Shown here: one piece after another, positions 59,080 through 64,000 of the stretch | Layout of the letters: every line of letters starts with the position of its first letter | How positions within the stretch are numbered: the stretch's first letter is position 1 | Source of the DNA: CAYTZH01 sp964442285 | Lineage (GTDB): Bacteria > Myxococcota_A > UBA9160 > JAFDET01 | NCBI GenBank assembly: GCA_964442285.1 | Contig: CAYTZH010000009.1 | Coordinates: forward strand, 65,931-129,930 | Length of the DNA: 64,000 nucleotides | Direction of reading: 5' to 3' | The notes under the pieces: generated by a model | What the model was told of the DNA's origin: nothing | Databases searched by the model: none | Seen by the model: the letters and a program-made list of their open reading frames with translations, nothing else | Position numbers and translations under genes: made by a program

Positions 59080-60401
59080 GCGAACACAGCGAGCCCGCCG
59101 CGGCGCCGGCACGGTCGCCGGACGGCGGGCAGGCCCCCCCCGACGGGCGACGCGTTCTCGTCGGCCGGGTGCTCCTCGGACTCCTCGTCCTGTACTGCGG
59201 CCTCTGCTACTACGGCTTCGGACCCTACGACGGTCTGAGCGATGTGCCCTGGTGGCACCCGCGAGCCTTCCTGGTGCACTCGCCCCTGGTCGGCGCCTTC
59301 GACGGCAACATGGGCCTCGCGGTCGCCGCGTTCGCCGGATTCGGGCTGGCCCTGGGCAGCGGGGTCTTCCTCTGCCTGCGCTCCCCCGGCGCCTGGACCC
59401 TGGCGTTGGCCTGCGTCCTGGCCTGTCTCCTGTTCGCCTTCTATGGGCTGCGCGATCCGGGCCCGCGCATCTGGGAGTTCTTCCGCTGGCGGGGCTCGGC
59501 GGTGATGGCGTGCCTGGCCCTGGCGATCGCGGGCACCCTGCTGGCGCCCCGGCTGGCCGAGAGCTGGCTGCGCTGGCGCTGGCCCCTGCGTCTGGCCACA
59601 TACCTGCCCATCGTGCTGCTGGTGGTGGCGGCCTCGCGGACCATCACCGGGACCGACCCGCGCCTGGCCTTCAACATCTCTCCCTGGCCCGCCCTGACGG
59701 TGTTCGGCCTCGACGGGATCGCCACGGCGATCGTCGGGCTGCTGGGCTGTGTCGCCCTGGCGCTGGGCGCCTGGCGCCACCGCGTGCGGCGTCCTCCCCT
59801 GGCCTGGGCGCTGGGGATGGCCGCGCTGGTGCTGCCGGTCCTGTGGGTCCAGCTCCGATTCGGGGGCGGCCTGCTCCTGCTGGCGACGGCGGCGCTGCTG
59901 GCCGGGGCGGGGATGGGTCTGGCCGCGACCGCCGCCGAGCATCCCGGCCGGAGGCTCCACAGTGCGGGCGGGTACACCGCCGTGGGAACCCTGCTGGCGG
60001 CCCTGCCCCTGCTCCTCGGGCAGGGCTGCGCCCGGCTCGACTATACCCTCACCCGGGACGGCACGGCCCAGGAGGTGATCGACGCCCTGGCCCGCTACAG
60101 CGAGACCGAGGGCGAGTATCCCGACCGCCTGGAGGAGCTGGTGGAGTCGAAGGTGCTCGAGACGGTCCCCAGGCCCCAGATCGGCTTCCCCGGACTCGGC
60201 AACGGGGACTTCAGCTACCAGAACTTCGGAACCGGATACCTGCTCGAGTTCGCCGCGCCGGGCTGGGTGCAGTGCGCCTACAGCCCACCCTGGGAGGACG
60301 AGGTATACGAGGAGGAGGAGGAAGACGTGGAGCTCGACCCCGAGGCGGGTCCCCTGCCCGGCGAATGGTCCTGCGAAGACGCGCCCCCGGAGCTCTGGTG
60401 A
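59076..60401 (+). CDS. Polytopic membrane protein with pseudopilin-like C-terminal domain
   Basis: 441 residues. About eight to nine hydrophobic spans (30-315), then a periplasmic-type domain: AQEVIDALARYSETEGEYPD, RLEELVESKVLETVP and a FSYQNFGTGYLLEF-like strand, the pattern of GspG-like and related solute domains, and an acidic EEEEED tail. Unknown role. TTG start overlaps the previous stop; GTGA overlap with the ABC1 kinase. Confidence 0.7.
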   Translation: MSEHSEPAAAPARSPDGGQAPPDGRRVLVGRVLLGLLVLYCGLCYYGFGPYDGLSDVPWWHPRAFLVHSPLVGAFDGNMGLAVAAFAGFGLALGSGVFLCLRSPGAWTLALACVLACLLFAFYGLRDPGPRIWEFFRWRGSAVMACLALAIAGTLLAPRLAESWLRWRWPLRLATYLPIVLLVVAASRTITGTDPRLAFNISPWPALTVFGLDGIATAIVGLLGCVALALGAWRHRVRRPPLAWALGMAALVLPVLWVQLRFGGGLLLLATAALLAGAGMGLAATAAEHPGRRLHSAGGYTAVGTLLAALPLLLGQGCARLDYTLTRDGTAQEVIDALARYSETEGEYPDRLEELVESKVLETVPRPQIGFPGLGNGDFSYQNFGTGYLLEFAAPGWVQCAYSPPWEDEVYEEEEEDVELDPEAGPLPGEWSCEDAPPELW

Positions 60402-61729
60402 CCAGCGCGGCCCCGGCGCACCGGGTGGGGCCGGCGGAGCGGCTGTACCGCGCCCGCCGCATCGGCTCGACCTTCGGCCGCGTCTACCTCGGCATCAAGG
60501 CGAACCAGTTCATCGCGCGGCGGCTGCGACCGCCGGACATGAACGCCCGCTGGAAGCGCTTCCACCGCGACAGCGCCCAGAACATCTACGAAGCCGCGGT
60601 GGAGCTGCGGGGACTCATCCTCAAGGGCTGCCAGTTCCTGGGGGCGCGCGCCGACGTCCTGCCGCGCGAGTACGTCGAGGCCCTCTCGCGCCTCCAGGAC
60701 CGCGTCCCGGCGCGGAGCTTCCGGGTGGTGCGTCGGACCGTGGAGGAGGAGCTCGACGCGCCCCTGGAGGACGTCTTCAGCCGCTTCTCGCGCAAGCCCA
60801 TCGCCTCGGCCTCCCTGGCCCAGGTCCACGACGCGACGCTGCGCAGCGGGCGGCGGGTCGCCGTCAAGGTGCAGTACCCGGAGATCGACGCCCTGGTGCG
60901 GGGCGACCTCTCGAACCTGCGCTCCCTGTTCCGCGCCGTGGGGTACCTCGAGCGCGACATCGATCTGATGCCGCTGGTGGACGAGCTCGGCACCTACGTC
61001 CCGCGCGAGCTCGACTTCGAGAGCGAGGGACGCAACGCCGAGCAGGCGGCGCGGATGTTCGCCGACCGGGAGGACGTGGTGGTTCCCGAGATCGTCTGGG
61101 CGCACACCACCCGGCGCGTGCTCACCATGGAGTTCATGGAGGGCATCAAGATCAGCGACGTCGCCGCCCTCCGCGCGGCGGACGTCGACGTGGACGAGGT
61201 CGGGCGCCTGCTGGTGGAGGCCTACTGCCTCCAGGTGCTGGTCCACGGCTTCTTCCACGCCGACCCCCACCCGGGCAACTTGCTGGTGCAGCCCGAGGGG
61301 CCGCGGCTCGTGCTCCTGGACTTCGGCCTCTCGAAGGACCTGCCGCCGAGCTTCCGCGAGGGCATCCTGGCCTTCACCGCGTCGCTGCTCCAGGGCGATG
61401 CCGAGCGCATGGTCGACGCCTGCGTGGCGCTCGGCTTCGAGACCCGGTCGGGGGATACCGACCCCCTGGTGCAGGTGGCGCGGATGATCCTGGAGCTGGG
61501 CACCCGCCTGCGCGATCAGGCCCACGTGGACCGGGAGATGATCGAGCACTGGAACGAGGAGCTGGGCGAGACCCTGCGCGCGAATCCGATCGTGCGGGTC
61601 CCGAGCCACGTCATGCTGCTGGGCCGCGCCCTGGGGCTCCTGTCGGGTGTCACCCGCAGTCTGGGCGCCCAGGTCGACCTGCTGCAGCTCATCCTGCCGT
61701 ACGCGCTCGGGGCTCCCCCCCGCCGCTGA
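60398..61729 (+). CDS. ABC1/ADCK (UbiB-like) atypical kinase
   Basis: 443 residues. KxGQ region LKGCQFLGARADVLP, Ala-rich ASASLAQVHDATL, VAVKVQYP with the lysine, HADPHPGNL and LLDFGLS. Family members support ubiquinone or other lipid metabolism via ATP binding. A hydrophobic C-terminal segment may tether it. The GTG overlaps the membrane-protein stop. Confidence 0.9.
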   Translation: MTSAAPAHRVGPAERLYRARRIGSTFGRVYLGIKANQFIARRLRPPDMNARWKRFHRDSAQNIYEAAVELRGLILKGCQFLGARADVLPREYVEALSRLQDRVPARSFRVVRRTVEEELDAPLEDVFSRFSRKPIASASLAQVHDATLRSGRRVAVKVQYPEIDALVRGDLSNLRSLFRAVGYLERDIDLMPLVDELGTYVPRELDFESEGRNAEQAARMFADREDVVVPEIVWAHTTRRVLTMEFMEGIKISDVAALRAADVDVDEVGRLLVEAYCLQVLVHGFFHADPHPGNLLVQPEGPRLVLLDFGLSKDLPPSFREGILAFTASLLQGDAERMVDACVALGFETRSGDTDPLVQVARMILELGTRLRDQAHVDREMIEHWNEELGETLRANPIVRVPSHVMLLGRALGLLSGVTRSLGAQVDLLQLILPYALGAPPRR

Positions 61730-61789
61730 CGGCGAGCCACTTGCCTTTCCGGGGGGTTTGGGCAGAGAATCCGGCGGGGGGGCCTCGCT

Positions 61790-63928
<2,139 letters not shown>

Positions 63929-63980
63929 GCCCCCGGGCCGTCGGCTAGGCTCGCTCCATGGCGACGGCTCCCCTCGCGGT

Positions 63981-64000
63981 ATGAGCGCGGCCCCCCTCGC
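63981..64000 (+). CDS. Possible next gene, start only
   Basis: ATG at 63981 (reading MSAAPL) overlaps as ATGA the stop of an eight-codon ORF that starts at 63958. Truncated by the window edge; identity cannot be judged. Confidence 0.25.

Overview
The window is very GC-rich, with high coding density and many 4-base stop/start overlaps. lpxD and the phospholipid-type acyltransferases show a Gram-negative (LPS-bearing) cell. The acyl-CoA ligases, TetR/acyl-CoA style genes, PF09818 ATPase and CarH-type regulator fit an aerobic lineage of the former Deltaproteobacteria (Myxococcota, Binatota or similar). That placement is inference. I saw no tRNA, rRNA, insertion sequence, phage gene or CRISPR array.

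Layout. 1-12.2 kb: the end of an acyl-CoA ligase, a broken CYTH gene, a HAD phosphatase/AGCS symporter pair, two MFS carriers, an alpha/beta hydrolase, an M20 lipoprotein and plsB. 11.3-26.1 kb: a photobiology/lipid island. On the minus strand are CPD photolyase, a MerR-like protein and a DUF523-DUF1722 (YbgA-like) protein. Divergent from these are a B12/light-sensing CarH/LitR regulator, an alternative sigma-70 factor, and nine tightly packed genes: CFA-like methyltransferase, flavin amine oxidase, DUF1365, CFA synthase, chalcone-isomerase-like protein, GPH carrier, acyltransferase, SRPBCC protein and DUF1295. 26.3-40.0 kb: acyl-CoA synthetase, NSS transporter, M1 aminopeptidase, PF09818 ATPase, a TPR lipoprotein with a metzincin-like zinc site, sucA and an SDR. 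40.2-53.5 kb: mostly minus-strand housekeeping genes (ECF sigma/anti-sigma, polA, acpP, tetR, gamma-carbonic anhydrase, cysK, truD, plsC, rnhB, lpxD, a USP and an aldehyde dehydrogenase). 53.6-64 kb: a PLP enzyme, a Tat-exported GMC-oxidoreductase subunit pair, MATE, CBS, a membrane protein, an ABC1 kinase and a hybrid histidine kinase.

The most interesting region is 12.2-26.1 kb. The CarH-like protein keeps the residues used to bind adenosylcobalamin (W-x9-EH and E-x-H-x-x-G). It lies directly upstream of a sigma factor whose Shine-Dalgarno sits in the loop of a perfect 7-bp hairpin touching the start codon. Both intergenic regions around carH carry several CTWGAC half-sites. The simplest model is light or singlet-oxygen stress, then loss of CarH repression, then the sigma factor, then membrane fatty-acid modification plus DNA repair. 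Related photolyase/CFA/DUF1365 clusters are known under LitR or RpoE-ChrR control. The non-ECF sigma factor joined to CarH and the particular gene set are what look new.

Other notable signals: two genes that seem to start at CTG inside CTGA stop/start overlaps; three convergent gene pairs sharing one CTAG as both stop codons; many short tandem duplications in and between genes; DNA polymerase I with a degenerate proofreading site; RNase HII with GMG in place of GRG.
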